Counted from the stretch's first letter, positions 1-9,805 are shown. The stretch is DNA of 64,000 nucleotides from Paenibacillus sp. PAMC 26794 (GCF_000316035.1 NZ_ANHX01000012.1:21444-85443), one strand, 5' to 3'. Numbers and translations are program-made. Notes: a model not told the origin generated them from the letters alone.

Positions 1-1417
1 GTTTGAACACACGGCTGAGATACGACGCATTCACACTGATTTGGCTAGCGATACTTTGCAGTGAGATATCTTCCGCATAATACTTGTCGATCAATTCAGT
101 GGCGAGATCGGTGTAAGTGCTCTCCTGTTTGATTTGGGAATCGGTTTGGAAGTAATACGCAATATGAGCAAGCATATCTTGATGGATATCCTCCCAATAC
201 TCCCCCTTTAGAACGATTTCATATGGGGATTTCTCTGTTAAAGAAGGTGCACCTCTTTCCGTGGCTCGGGATAGATGGGAATGTATCGTTTCCATTACCA
301 TGATATATTGCTTGCGAATGCTATTCTCATCCGCTCGTAGCTGTTCCAGATTCGATCGGATTCCTTCAAGGAACTCTTCCGCCTTTTGGTTGTCTTTGCT
401 TACCCACAACTTCAACAAATCTCGTTCTTGTTGCGGGCTTAGAGCCCCCTTAACTTCATGTCGATCTGGGGATTGAACCATATCATCGTAATACAACACC
501 TGGTTGCTTCCTGTGAAGAAACCCTGTTGTAGAGCCGTTTCTGCCTCTTGGCAGGCCTTCCTGATGTGAAGGAAACCGGAAGTCATTCTACTTACCCCAG
601 CCGTGAGCGATAGATTCATAAAATCCTTGATCGAAGACAGCAATTTATTACATAGTTTATTCAAGTCGGCGTGTACAGATTGGCTCTCAGGAAGTACATT
701 GACGATCACCCAATATTCAGAGGAACTTTCAACAAAAATCTCTTTCTCCCACTTCGATGGAATGATCTCTTCCATAATATTAAGAATCGAAAATCGGAGC
801 AGCTTTTCCCCCTTCTCAACATATTTCCGCTTTGCATCCTCGTAATAGTTCACGATGAACTTAATGACAACCAACTGGTCCGAACGTATACGAAAATGCA
901 GTTCTTCCGCTTTGGTGACGATATCTTCCTCACTAATGAATCCGCTTACAATATCTTGGAAGAAACTATCCTTTAGATATCTTAGGCTCTTGGAATAGTC
1001 TTGTGTTATAGAGGGTGTGTTGGTTGGGTGAACATGTTCACTTTGCAGTTTCTGTCCAACAGTGCTCAGGAGGTCAATAAGGGAGGATTCGGTGATCTCA
1101 CTTTTAATCAAGTAATCTGAAGCGCCAAGTTTTAGCGCCTCTTTCACATAATGAAATTCGTCAAAATTACTTAAGATGACATACTTACAGGTTTTCAGTA
1201 CGCAGGAGGCCTCTTGTATAAGCTGTAGCCCATCCATAATCGGCATCTTAATATCTGTAATAATTAGATCAGGCATCACTTCAAGCGCAAGGCTTAATGC
1301 CTCTTTTCCATTTCCCGCCTCACCAACAACATAGAAATTATACTCTTCCCAATTCAGCATGGAACGAATTCCAACCCGCATGAGCAATTCATCATCTACG
1401 ATCATCAGTTTATACAT
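1..1417 (-). CDS. YesN-type response regulator, AraC-type output, 3' end outside window
   Basis: Reading the minus strand from the ATG at 1415-1417 gives an open frame of about 472 codons that runs off the left edge. The N-terminus is a receiver domain: acidic VDDE pair, phospho-acceptor Asp in TDIKMPIMDG, and the Lys of the YLIKSE stretch. A long middle linker follows, and the last visible residues (DISLQSIASQISVNASYLSRVFK) are the first helices of an AraC/XylS DNA-binding domain. Such regulators are phosphorylated by YesM-type kinases and usually activate sugar ABC transporter genes. The partner kinase and transporter would lie to the left, or further along this strand beyond the edge. No frameshift was seen in the visible part. 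Confidence 0.85.
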   Translation of the reverse strand, partial: MYKLMIVDDELLMRVGIRSMLNWEEYNFYVVGEAGNGKEALSLALEVMPDLIITDIKMPIMDGLQLIQEASCVLKTCKYVILSNFDEFHYVKEALKLGASDYLIKSEITESSLIDLLSTVGQKLQSEHVHPTNTPSITQDYSKSLRYLKDSFFQDIVSGFISEEDIVTKAEELHFRIRSDQLVVIKFIVNYYEDAKRKYVEKGEKLLRFSILNIMEEIIPSKWEKEIFVESSSEYWVIVNVLPESQSVHADLNKLCNKLLSSIKDFMNLSLTAGVSRMTSGFLHIRKACQEAETALQQGFFTGSNQVLYYDDMVQSPDRHEVKGALSPQQERDLLKLWVSKDNQKAEEFLEGIRSNLEQLRADENSIRKQYIMVMETIHSHLSRATERGAPSLTEKSPYEIVLKGEYWEDIHQDMLAHIAYYFQTDSQIKQESTYTDLATELIDKYYAEDISLQSIASQISVNASYLSRVFK

Positions 1418-1522
1418 GCGTATCCCCCAACATGAACCATTTTTAGATATTTTACCATTAAACGAACTCTTGCAAAGATGTCTAGCGAACCTTATTGAAT
1501 TGCGGGTATTATAAATAACACT

Positions 1523-1550
1523 TTTACAGAACATATGTTCGTGTTATAAT
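1523..1550 (+). promoter_or_regulatory. SigA promoter with LexA (SOS) operator in the spacer
   Basis: A -35 TTTACA (1523-1528) and a -10 TATAAT (1545-1550) are 16 bp apart. The spacer holds GAACATATGTTC (1529-1540), a perfect 12-bp palindrome that matches the Gram-positive LexA/DinR box (CGAAC-N4-GTTCG) except for the first base. A repressor bound here would cover the RNA polymerase site. The promoter faces the 91-codon gene at 1605. Confidence 0.75.
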
Positions 1551-1604
1551 CAGATTATCGTATTTGGTGTAGCATAACATGCCCGCCTGGAAAGGATACA
1601 TATC

Positions 1605-1880
1605 ATGAATTTATACAAGTTTGAATTAACGGTGAATGGATATCTATTGCGTGTTCATTTCAGTGCATCTGAAGAAAGTGGATTGAAATGGTGCAAACGA
1701 GTTGCTTCTGAATTCCAGAGTAACGTTGCCAATCTGGAGATCAAGGTTGATATACATAAAAAGCAGAAACAAAAGCATGCACGGGAATATCACGGAAAGC
1801 CATATTTGTATGATAGGACACTAAGGAAAAAGTCGCTTGCGAAGAAAAATAAAACGGCTGAATCATCTGCTGTTATGTAA
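1605..1880 (+). CDS. Small basic protein of unknown function, probably SOS-regulated
   Basis: This is a 91-codon frame preceded by GGAAAGGATACATATC, which contains a usable ribosome binding site. It sits 55 bp downstream of a promoter with an embedded LexA box. The N-terminal half (about residues 1-50) reads like a compact alpha/beta fold. The C-terminal 40 residues are very rich in Lys and Arg (KKQKQKHAR, RTLRKKSLAKKNK), which suggests nucleic-acid or membrane-surface contact. There is no signal peptide or membrane segment. I do not recognise the family. It differs from the SOS division inhibitor YneA, which has a membrane anchor and a LysM domain. The role in the DNA-damage response is inferred only from the operator. 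Confidence 0.65.
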   Translation: MNLYKFELTVNGYLLRVHFSASEESGLKWCKRVASEFQSNVANLEIKVDIHKKQKQKHAREYHGKPYLYDRTLRKKSLAKKNKTAESSAVM

Positions 1881-2025
1881 AGGTAAATTAACATTGCCGC
1901 TTAACGAGTCTTCTCAATAGATAGACAAAAAGACTAAAGTACGGCTAATTGATGATAACATCAGTAACGTTCTTTAATCTTTTATGAAGTACTATCGACA
2001 CCTTGAGTAGGGCTGATATTCGTTT

Positions 2026-3753
2026 TTACACCCCAGCGTCTCCAATCATTTGTCGTTCAATTTGTTTCATTTCATAAAAATAGCCTTTTTGCTCCATCAG
2101 CTCGGAGAAGGAACCCGATTCCACAATCTTGCCTTGGTCCATGACCACAATCCGATCCATCTCTTCCAATCCCGTCAGCCGATGGCAGATCAACAGAAGT
2201 GTATCTTCGGCAGCTTGTGCAAGAAGATGCTGGAGCACATGTTTCTCTGTGACATAATCCAGCGAAGAAGTCGGTTCGTCCAGAAGCCATAATCGTCCGT
2301 TGCGCAACATGGCGCGTGCCAGAGCCAGCCGCTGTTTCTCGCCATCCGACAGGTTCTCTCCTTTTTCATAAACCAAATCACTCAACAACTTATTCGGCAG
2401 TTGGACTTTATCCAGCACAGCCGACAGTTGTTCATCTGAATGTTCTTCTCCATTCAGAAGAAGGTTGTCCCGGATGGTTCCCCGGAAGAAATGACTTTGC
2501 TGCAACACAACATTCGCGTTTTGCCAAATGCTCTCTTCATTTAATTCCTGCAACGGAACATCGTTTAACCGGATATTGCCAGACGTTGGTGCACGCAGCT
2601 TGAGTAGCAAATCGATAATCGTTGACTTGCCTGACCCGCTCGGCCCGACAATCGCTGTTTTGGAGCCTGCTGCAAGTTGCAGGGAGAGCTCCCTCAGCGC
2701 CGGTCTCCATTCCCCTTCATATTGAAAACTAACACTCGATAGTTTAATCGAAATCGCCTGATCGGCTGACACTTCACCGCTTGGCTGTACAGGTTGCACA
2801 CCGGAGGTTGGCACCGTTTCGGACAGTCGCTGAGCAGCGTGTTCGCTGTCCTGCTTATATAGAGGTAATATAGCCATTGCCGCAGCTTCTTCGAACACGG
2901 TCTGCGTGGCCAGGATCAGCATGGCGAGGAATACACCGGCAAACGATCCATTCACAATTAAAAAGGCGCTGAGTGCCAGCACACCCCATGTAACAAGATA
3001 CGTCACAAAAACGTGCATGGATTGCCCGCGCAGCAAGTGCGAAGCGGCTTGTTTCTGTTCCGTTGCCAGTGCAGCGGAAGCCTGCTGAAGCTGTTGCTCG
3101 CGCTGTTCCAATTGGCCGTATACTTTCAAATCCCGGAAACCATACAATACTTCGGTTACTTCCGTGGACAGCAAGGCCCGTTGCTGGCGGACACGTCCGT
3201 GTATTTTTCGCTGACCTAACAAGACAATACCTGGTACAACAAATGCCGTGATCAGCATACCTAGTACTAACAAACACGCAATCCAGATCGAAAAGGCCGA
3301 AGTGAACAGCATGGTAGCCAAAAACACCATAACGACCATGATGGGTGGATACGCGACCCGCAAAAAGTAATTTTGCAAGCTTTCCACATCGCCCACGATC
3401 CGCGCAAGCAGATCCCCGCTTCGGTTTTTGTTCAATATACCTGGCGTTACCGGGATCAGTTTGGCAAAAAAGGACGTCCGCAAACGGCTCAACATGGAGA
3501 ATGTTGCCCTGTGCGAATACAAGCGTTCTCCGTAGCGACTTGCCGCTCGAAGGAAACCGAGCAGTTTGACCATGGAAGTGAGTACAATTAAGGTGTACAG
3601 CGGTGGGGCAAATACCGTTTGCGATATCATATACCCACTCGCGGAAAAGAGAGCTACCCCTGCTATGCCGGCGATAAATCCGCCCAATATCGAAAGCAAG
3701 ATATCCTTGCGCTCCTGAATCATCGCTTTTGACAGAATCGTCAGCTCATTCAT
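2026..3753 (-). CDS. cydC: Thiol/glutathione-type ABC exporter subunit CydC
   Basis: This 575-residue half-transporter has an N-terminal membrane domain of about six helices (residues 15-300) and a C-terminal ATPase. Walker A is GPSGSGKST, the signature is LSDGEKQRL and Walker B is LWLLDEPTSSLD. CydC pairs with CydD in a heterodimer that moves reduced thiols or haem-related compounds across the membrane and is needed to assemble cytochrome bd. The start overlaps the end of cydD by 4 bp (ATGA), so translation is coupled. The signature has Asp for the usual Gly (LSDGE instead of LSGGE), a common asymmetry in heterodimeric exporters. Bacillus subtilis naming calls this fourth gene cydD. Confidence 0.9.
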   Translation of the reverse strand: MNELTILSKAMIQERKDILLSILGGFIAGIAGVALFSASGYMISQTVFAPPLYTLIVLTSMVKLLGFLRAASRYGERLYSHRATFSMLSRLRTSFFAKLIPVTPGILNKNRSGDLLARIVGDVESLQNYFLRVAYPPIMVVMVFLATMLFTSAFSIWIACLLVLGMLITAFVVPGIVLLGQRKIHGRVRQQRALLSTEVTEVLYGFRDLKVYGQLEQREQQLQQASAALATEQKQAASHLLRGQSMHVFVTYLVTWGVLALSAFLIVNGSFAGVFLAMLILATQTVFEEAAAMAILPLYKQDSEHAAQRLSETVPTSGVQPVQPSGEVSADQAISIKLSSVSFQYEGEWRPALRELSLQLAAGSKTAIVGPSGSGKSTIIDLLLKLRAPTSGNIRLNDVPLQELNEESIWQNANVVLQQSHFFRGTIRDNLLLNGEEHSDEQLSAVLDKVQLPNKLLSDLVYEKGENLSDGEKQRLALARAMLRNGRLWLLDEPTSSLDYVTEKHVLQHLLAQAAEDTLLLICHRLTGLEEMDRIVVMDQGKIVESGSFSELMEQKGYFYEMKQIERQMIGDAGV

Positions 3754-5576
3754 GCTAACCCTCCTTTCCGTTGTACATCCACCATCTCCGCATATTGAGG
3801 CAGGCGCGCCAGAAGCGCTTCATGATGTCCTGAATCCACCAACACTCCATTGTCCATAAACAAAATGTTGTCCGCATGTTGAATCGTATATAAACGGTGT
3901 GCTACCGTAATCATCGTCGCCGTTTTGCCCAACGCCGCAATGGATTGTTGCAATACCCGCTCGGTGTGCAGATCCAGACCAACGGTGGGTTCGTCGAACA
4001 AAATAACAGCTGGTCGCTTCAGAAAAGCACGTGCCAAGGCAAGTCTTTGCTTTTCCCCACCAGATAATCCCCTGCCCCCATCACCAACAAATGTGTCCAG
4101 TCCCTGCTCCAATTGTGCGACAACACCAGCAAGCCCTGCTTCCTCTGCCGCCTGCTCAATTTCAGATTTGGAGACGTTCCGCCCCGCGCCAATCGCAATA
4201 TTTTCGGCAAATGTTCCTGCAAAAATATACGGATGCTGTGTAATGTAGCTAACCCGCTCGAACCATGCAGCCTCATCATGTTGCGAAAGCTCGCTTCCGT
4301 TCACCAGCACCGCTCCCGAATCTGGTTTCAGTAAACCGGCAATGAGATGAAGCAGCGTGGTTTTACCTGATCCACTTTTGCCTACAATAGCAATCTGTTC
4401 TCCTGGTCCAATTGAGACCTGTCCTGTCTCAAGTCCAAAGGAATCAGGTGTGTACTGGAATCGGACATCGTTCAGTTCAATGGTTGGTGGCATTGGAATC
4501 AGCGCCGCACGAGTTGTACGCCCCGCTTCCTGCTGCACCATCAGAACGTTTGTATCCCCGGTATGTGTTTCCTTTTCGGCTTTCTCATCCTCGGTTGGTA
4601 TGCTTGTACCACTTGTTTCCTCAAGCATCTGTTCCACTTTGCGAATGGCGCCCATACTGGTTCGCCCGCTGTGAAAAGCCGTTCCCGTATTCTTCAACAG
4701 ACTGTAAAACTCAGGGACGAGCAACAACACAAGAAAGGCCATATGGAAGCTCATCGATTTGAACACGAGTAACTGAATAGCCAGCTCAAGCGCGACAATA
4801 CCGATGCTTAACATCACGATCGATTCAAGCATAAACGTATTTGTAAATGCAATTTTCAAAATGCCCATGGTGGCATCACGATACCCCAGACTGCTGCGTT
4901 CAATTTCCTGTTGCTGACGTTTAGCCCGTCCGAATATTTTCAACGTAACCAGCCCTTGAAGTGAATCCAGAAATGTACCGGAAAACTCGGCCAGTTGCGC
5001 GTATTTTTCTTCTGATTTGTTCTTCGTCTGGAGTCCAACCAAGATCATGAACAGCGGGATAAATGGTGCCGTAAACAGCATAATCCAGCCTGTGTTGGCG
5101 TGCTGCGTAAATGTAACAACCAGAATCAGAATCGGGATCATCGCAGCTTCCATCATACGCGGCATATATTGACTGAAATAACTGTCGGCTTCATCCACAG
5201 CATCCAAAGCAACGCTGACCGTTCCTCCCGTCTGTCCACGAAGGGTTGAAGGCATGGAAGCGCGGGTCAGGTTCTGCAACACAGATGCTCGCATATTCGT
5301 CTTGGCGCGTGCTGCCATATGCAAGCCCACTTTCCCATTACCATACGACAACAGTGAGCGTACAGCCATAATAACCAGTAATAGGACAAGCAACAGGACC
5401 ACTGATGAAAAGGAAGCTTTCTCTACAAAGATTCGCTGGACTGCTTCAGCCACCAAGGTGGCCTGGCTTATAATAGCTACACCAAGGGCCAGCGAAATGA
5501 TCGCAAGGAGAAGTCTGTTTTTTCGTTGTAAAGACATTTGCTGCGAGATCAGATTGGATTTGGCTCTCCTCTTCAT
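3750..5576 (-). CDS. cydD: Thiol/glutathione-type ABC exporter subunit CydD
   Basis: This 608-residue half-transporter has membrane helices in the first 320 residues and an ATPase domain with Walker A GKSGSGKTT, canonical signature LSGGEKQRL and Walker B VILFDEPTVGLD. It partners CydC in the exporter required for cytochrome bd assembly. It lies 14 bp downstream of cydB and overlaps cydC, in the typical Bacillota order cydA-cydB-ABC-ABC. A stretch of about 30 charged or polar residues (near 330-360) between the membrane and ATPase domains is a longer linker than usual. Bacillus subtilis naming would call this cydC. Confidence 0.9.
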   Translation of the reverse strand: MKRRAKSNLISQQMSLQRKNRLLLAIISLALGVAIISQATLVAEAVQRIFVEKASFSSVVLLLVLLLVIMAVRSLLSYGNGKVGLHMAARAKTNMRASVLQNLTRASMPSTLRGQTGGTVSVALDAVDEADSYFSQYMPRMMEAAMIPILILVVTFTQHANTGWIMLFTAPFIPLFMILVGLQTKNKSEEKYAQLAEFSGTFLDSLQGLVTLKIFGRAKRQQQEIERSSLGYRDATMGILKIAFTNTFMLESIVMLSIGIVALELAIQLLVFKSMSFHMAFLVLLLVPEFYSLLKNTGTAFHSGRTSMGAIRKVEQMLEETSGTSIPTEDEKAEKETHTGDTNVLMVQQEAGRTTRAALIPMPPTIELNDVRFQYTPDSFGLETGQVSIGPGEQIAIVGKSGSGKTTLLHLIAGLLKPDSGAVLVNGSELSQHDEAAWFERVSYITQHPYIFAGTFAENIAIGAGRNVSKSEIEQAAEEAGLAGVVAQLEQGLDTFVGDGGRGLSGGEKQRLALARAFLKRPAVILFDEPTVGLDLHTERVLQQSIAALGKTATMITVAHRLYTIQHADNILFMDNGVLVDSGHHEALLARLPQYAEMVDVQRKGGLA

Positions 5577-5590
5577 TGAACGCTCCTCCT

Positions 5591-6604
5591 TTATTTTTTC
5601 CCTTTCACATAATCCGCATCAAACAGGAACAGTTTGAAGACCAGGATTAGAGAAGGAATTAACAAGCACAGACCACCGATAAACACAACGACGAGTGCAA
5701 AGCCCATTGCAGGTGATGTGGCGCTACTCTGAATGGTGATGTATGGATCGAGAATGTAAGGATATTGCCCAATCCCGTAAGCGAAAAAGGCTGTGAGAAA
5801 TTGCAGCATGATGCATATAAAAGCTAAACCATAACGGCGTCCGTTATATAACAGCCACATGGCAATCATGAAAAACGCAACGGAAAGCGCCAGCAGCCAC
5901 CATAAATCCATCATATTTTGAAAATGACGCTCATTGTGTTGACCCAAATATATAAATGCAGTCAGCGCGAGAATAATGGTCGGTGTGCTCCAGAACAAAG
6001 CATAGTTCCGCATTAGCTTCAATGCCGAATGATCCTCTGCCCGAGAAGCGTAAAATGTGAGAAATGAACCGCTAATGAACAATACGGACACGATGGCTAG
6101 ACCAACGATGCTCCACGATAATGGATTCGTAAACAGCGCCCAGTAATCTAGGGAAACGGTATCCCCCTGCTTCAAAATAAAGCCACCTTCAGACAGTGTC
6201 AGTGCCACTGACAATGACGCCGGAATAAGCAACCCTGTAGCGCCGTATAAAAACAGATATACGATGTTATTTTTGGAACCATAATTCTCGAAAGCATAGA
6301 ACGACCCACGAATAGCAAGTAAAATGACGGCTATACTTCCCGGAACAAGCAGCGCGGAGCCATAATAGTAAGCGGTATCCGGAAAGAATCCAACGATGCC
6401 AATATAGAAAAAGACAAAAAATACATTGGTGATCTCCCAGACCGGTGATAGATAACGGGAGATCAGACGATTAATTAGGTGATCCTGCTTCGTCAGGCGT
6501 GCATAAAAGGCGAAGAAACCTGCTCCAAAATCAATAGAAGCTACAATAAGATAGCCGTACAAGAACAGCCAGAGTACGGATATACCAATCAATTCATAAC
6601 TCAT
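5591..6604 (-). CDS. cydB: Cytochrome bd ubiquinol/menaquinol oxidase subunit II
   Basis: The 337-residue, strongly hydrophobic protein has about eight or nine transmembrane helices and begins with MSYELIGISVLWLFLYGYLI, the usual CydB N-terminus. It forms the oxidase core together with CydA; the haems are held mainly by CydA. The start codon overlaps the cydA stop (TGATG), which indicates translational coupling. Length and position fit the family, and nothing unusual was seen. Confidence 0.93.
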   Translation of the reverse strand: MSYELIGISVLWLFLYGYLIVASIDFGAGFFAFYARLTKQDHLINRLISRYLSPVWEITNVFFVFFYIGIVGFFPDTAYYYGSALLVPGSIAVILLAIRGSFYAFENYGSKNNIVYLFLYGATGLLIPASLSVALTLSEGGFILKQGDTVSLDYWALFTNPLSWSIVGLAIVSVLFISGSFLTFYASRAEDHSALKLMRNYALFWSTPTIILALTAFIYLGQHNERHFQNMMDLWWLLALSVAFFMIAMWLLYNGRRYGLAFICIMLQFLTAFFAYGIGQYPYILDPYITIQSSATSPAMGFALVVVFIGGLCLLIPSLILVFKLFLFDADYVKGKK

Positions 6605-7968
6605 CAGGCCTGATCCCCTTTCTTGGCTGATTGATCATGCTTCTGTTCCAACCATTTCTCCATCTCAAGCTCAGCAGGATTATTATTGAACAGACGTCTC
6701 AATACCAGAACACAGATGACGCCGAGCACGATGTACAGAAGCAAGAAAACGAAAAATAAAATTCTCACACTCGGTGAAGAAGTCGCGGCCTCTTCTACTC
6801 GCATATAACCTCGAATGATCCATGGCTGCCGCCCCACTTCGGCATAGAACCAACCCATCTCAACAGCCAGAAAAGCAAGCGGTGCACTGAGTGCAACCAT
6901 ACGGAGCATCCACTTGTTAAACTGATTGCGTTTCTTCCAGAATACAAACAGGAAGTACAGACTTGATATAGCAAGCAGAGCGAAACCAATTCCAGCCATT
7001 AGATCAAACAAGTAATGCACAAGCAGTGGTGGCTGCTCATCTGGTGGAAATTCGTTTAGCCCGGTAACCTCGGCGTTAAAGTCTCCAAAGGCAAGGAAGC
7101 TGAGCACTTTCGGCAAATGAAGTGCGCCTATAATTTCATGTTCTGCATTCAGCCATCCCAAAAAAATCAAATCCGCGCCGCTTTCCGTCTCGAAATGCCA
7201 CTCGGCAGCTGCGAGCTTCTCCGGCTGATGCTCAGCCAAAAACTTGGCAGATACATCTCCAGCTAAGGAATTTAATAAACTGAATACCAGCACAACGGCC
7301 ATCATGAGATTCAAGCCTTTTTTGTGGTAGGCCGACACTCCTTTTCTCAACATCGCAAAGGCTGCTATTCCTGCTAACAGAGCAGCTCCTGTCAGATAAG
7401 CCGAGCTTAATACATGGAACACTTTGGAGAACGTCGCCGTATTCAGCATCGCTTGTACGGGGTTCACTGCCATGAATTGACCTGCTTCCATGACAAAACC
7501 TTCAGGCTGGTTCATGAATCCGTTCACTGTCGTAATAAAAACAGCAGACATACCTGCCCCGGCAACAATCGGAATAGTCAGCAACCAGTGGATATACGGA
7601 TTTTTGAACCGATCCCACGTGTACAGATAAATGCCCAGGAATATCGCTTCAAAAAAGAATGCGAATACTTCCATAAATAGTGGCAATGCAATGACATTCC
7701 CGGCCAGTTTCATAAAATTCGGCCATACCAGGGCCAACTGCAGCGATATTGCTGTACCTGTCACGACACCCACCGCTACAGAAATGACAAACCCTCTGGA
7801 CCACCTCTTTGCCATAAGTATGTAATGGTGATCCTTCTTCCGAATGCCGATGAACTCTGCAATAGCAATCATCAAAGGTACACCGACACCAAGCGTTGCA
7901 AAAATCACGTGGAATCCCAGCGTCAAACCAGTCACTAGCCTGCTCCATAACACCGTATCAATAGCCAT
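6604..7968 (-). CDS. cydA: Cytochrome bd oxidase subunit I
   Basis: The 454-residue membrane protein shows the CydA hallmarks: the early His in LGFHVIFA (haem b595/d ligand region) and the GRQPW motif near the C-terminal side. The Q-loop is of the short Bacillota type. The enzyme oxidises quinol and reduces oxygen to water with high affinity, supporting growth at low oxygen. The ribosome binding site AAGGAGG lies 11 bases before the ATG. It is the first gene of the cydABDC operon. The 160-base leader carries a Rex operator, so expression should rise when NADH is high and oxygen is short. Confidence 0.95.
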   Translation of the reverse strand: MAIDTVLWSRLVTGLTLGFHVIFATLGVGVPLMIAIAEFIGIRKKDHHYILMAKRWSRGFVISVAVGVVTGTAISLQLALVWPNFMKLAGNVIALPLFMEVFAFFFEAIFLGIYLYTWDRFKNPYIHWLLTIPIVAGAGMSAVFITTVNGFMNQPEGFVMEAGQFMAVNPVQAMLNTATFSKVFHVLSSAYLTGAALLAGIAAFAMLRKGVSAYHKKGLNLMMAVVLVFSLLNSLAGDVSAKFLAEHQPEKLAAAEWHFETESGADLIFLGWLNAEHEIIGALHLPKVLSFLAFGDFNAEVTGLNEFPPDEQPPLLVHYLFDLMAGIGFALLAISSLYFLFVFWKKRNQFNKWMLRMVALSAPLAFLAVEMGWFYAEVGRQPWIIRGYMRVEEAATSSPSVRILFFVFLLLYIVLGVICVLVLRRLFNNNPAELEMEKWLEQKHDQSAKKGDQA

Positions 7969-8045
7969 TCTTTGTGTTGCCTCCTTTCAAACTCTGTTCA
8001 ATTTAGAAACATTCAATATCAGCTTTGGCCAAGCTCAATGCAGAG

Positions 8046-8063
8046 TTGCGAAAAATTTCACAA
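8046..8063 (-). promoter_or_regulatory. Rex (redox repressor) operator upstream of cydA
   Basis: On the minus strand the site reads TTGTGAAATTTTTCGCAA, an 18-bp inverted repeat that matches the Rex consensus TTGTGAA-N4-TTCACAA with one changed base. It lies between the promoter at 8135-8162 and the cydA start, like the Rex sites downstream of the cyd promoter in Bacillus subtilis. Rex leaves such sites when NADH rises. Confidence 0.8.
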
Positions 8064-8134
8064 AGTTAGGTATGACGATATCTTGCCACACCTTGATGCA
8101 CTTAAAGTACTAACCAAGCCTATTAATCAAAATT

Positions 8135-8162
8135 ATTATATCTTTATTTTTACCCAATTCAA
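8135..8162 (-). promoter_or_regulatory. Promoter of the cydABDC operon
   Basis: On the minus strand a -35 TTGAAT (8157-8162) and a perfect -10 TATAAT (8135-8140) are separated by 16 bp. Transcription would start near 8128, giving a leader of about 160 bases that contains the Rex site. Confidence 0.65.
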
Positions 8163-8223
8163 TCAAAGACACGTCTTCTACCCTAAACGTTCAAGAAAGG
8201 ATCAACTCTTTCTGACAACTTGG

Positions 8224-8271
8224 TGAAAAACAAAAAATACACCCAAAGGAGCTATTGATTCATTGGGTGTA
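8224..8271 (-). terminator. Rho-independent terminator of the MFS gene at 8302
   Basis: On the minus strand the arms TACACCCAA (8263-8271) and TTGGGTGTA (8238-8246) form a 9-bp perfect stem, followed by a T-rich run. It lies 30 bp past the stop codon of the MFS gene. Confidence 0.8.
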
Positions 8272-8301
8272 AACGTGCTATTGCACTGAAGATTCGCTAT
8301 T

Positions 8302-9696
8302 TTACTTGCTTACCTGCTCCGGACTCACCGCACCTGCCTCGCGACGTACGCTCATGATGATCAGTGATGCAGCTAATACCGTAAGGATGATTCCAAGCAT
8401 CTGAAATCCTGTCACATTGAATGTATCTCCCATGACAATCCCAATTAATAACGACGATAAGATAGTCCCCAGATAGCGTGATGTATTAAAAATACCCGAT
8501 GCGACTCCAATCATTTCTTTGGGTGTGCTTTTGAACAGAGCAGCTTGCATGCCGACCGCGTTTAGGCCGTTACTTATTCCAAATAAAGCTAAGGCAACAA
8601 TGACAATGAAGATTGGAGAAGTTTCATTCATAACAACGATCAATATAGAGCCAAATGTAATTAAAGAAGCGGATACGATCAAAGCTGGCCGTGATCCTGA
8701 TCTGTCAATCCAGCGCCCTGCGATCGGAGCAATAATGACTGAACATAACCCCAAAGCTAGCATACTCATTCCTGTATAAACTTCGTTTAGATGACGTACC
8801 TGCTTTAAATACGTAGGAACTCCAAAGAAAAGTGCGTAAAACAGAATGTTCACCAGCATGTATTGCACATTCACCCAAGTCATCTCGGGATATGTGGCAA
8901 ACGTTCGCAGAGGGATGAAAGGCGTGGCTGCTTTTAATTCATGTCGAATGAACATGACGAGTGCGATTAACCCGATCCCTCCTGTCAGCAGATGCCATGT
9001 TGAAATATCTCCTGTGGAATTTACTGAAAGTAAACCGATGAGTAGAGCTACCAAGGCTACCGTAAACATCAGGATACCTGGTGCGTCAATTAACGCAAGC
9101 CATTGCCGAATAGACATGTGACCAGAGATAGACGGAGATTGCTCGTTCTTCGGGATTGTTTTCCAGGCGAACCAAAAGCTTGCCATGACTAACGGAATAT
9201 TAACGAAGAATATGCTGTGCCAGTCCCACCAATGAATCAATACTCCACCAATAAAGGGCCCGATCGCAGCTGCTCCGGAGAGGAATATTGCCAAAGTGGA
9301 CAATGCGGAGGCTTGTTTTTCAGTCACGTTAATTCTGACAATTGCCATTCCGACGGCCACCATCATGCTTGTGCCAATCGATTGAACGATCCGGAATACG
9401 ATGAGCCACGAAAAACTGGGAGACCACGGAGCTAGCATGGACGATACAAAAACAATAACAAGACCCATGAGGAAGATCTTCCTGCGGCCAAACAAATCAC
9501 TACACTTGCCCATGACGGGTTGAGCGACAGCACTGGCAATATAAAATGATAAAATAATCCACGAAACGGCTGTAAAATTAAGTTGATACACTTGTTGTAA
9601 CCTGGAGATTGCCACCGAAATCATGGAGGAATTCAACGGATTCAACATGATTCCGAGTCCAACAGCTACCATCAATCCTTTTTTTCGAACGTTCAT
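8302..9696 (-). CDS. MFS drug-efflux transporter, DHA2 (EmrB/QacA) type
   Basis: The 464-residue protein is hydrophobic throughout, with about 13-14 predicted helices. It shows the MFS motif A-like GKCSDLFGRRKIF after helix 2 and the motif C-like GAAAIGPFIGG in helix 5. Members of this group expel drugs or other toxic compounds in exchange for protons. It is divergent from a LysR-family gene 100 bp away, which is the likely regulator. A clear terminator follows. The substrate cannot be told from sequence. Confidence 0.85.
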   Translation of the reverse strand: MNVRKKGLMVAVGLGIMLNPLNSSMISVAISRLQQVYQLNFTAVSWIILSFYIASAVAQPVMGKCSDLFGRRKIFLMGLVIVFVSSMLAPWSPSFSWLIVFRIVQSIGTSMMVAVGMAIVRINVTEKQASALSTLAIFLSGAAAIGPFIGGVLIHWWDWHSIFFVNIPLVMASFWFAWKTIPKNEQSPSISGHMSIRQWLALIDAPGILMFTVALVALLIGLLSVNSTGDISTWHLLTGGIGLIALVMFIRHELKAATPFIPLRTFATYPEMTWVNVQYMLVNILFYALFFGVPTYLKQVRHLNEVYTGMSMLALGLCSVIIAPIAGRWIDRSGSRPALIVSASLITFGSILIVVMNETSPIFIVIVALALFGISNGLNAVGMQAALFKSTPKEMIGVASGIFNTSRYLGTILSSLLIGIVMGDTFNVTGFQMLGIILTVLAASLIIMSVRREAGAVSPEQVSK

Positions 9697-9805
9697 TGGT
9701 GCACCTCTCTCTCTTCTGCTGTTATCTTACTCGAACGTATTCATTTATTCCAACGCATTATATGTTATGATTTGATGAACTAGAAGGAATGAAGGAATGG
9801 TGAAA

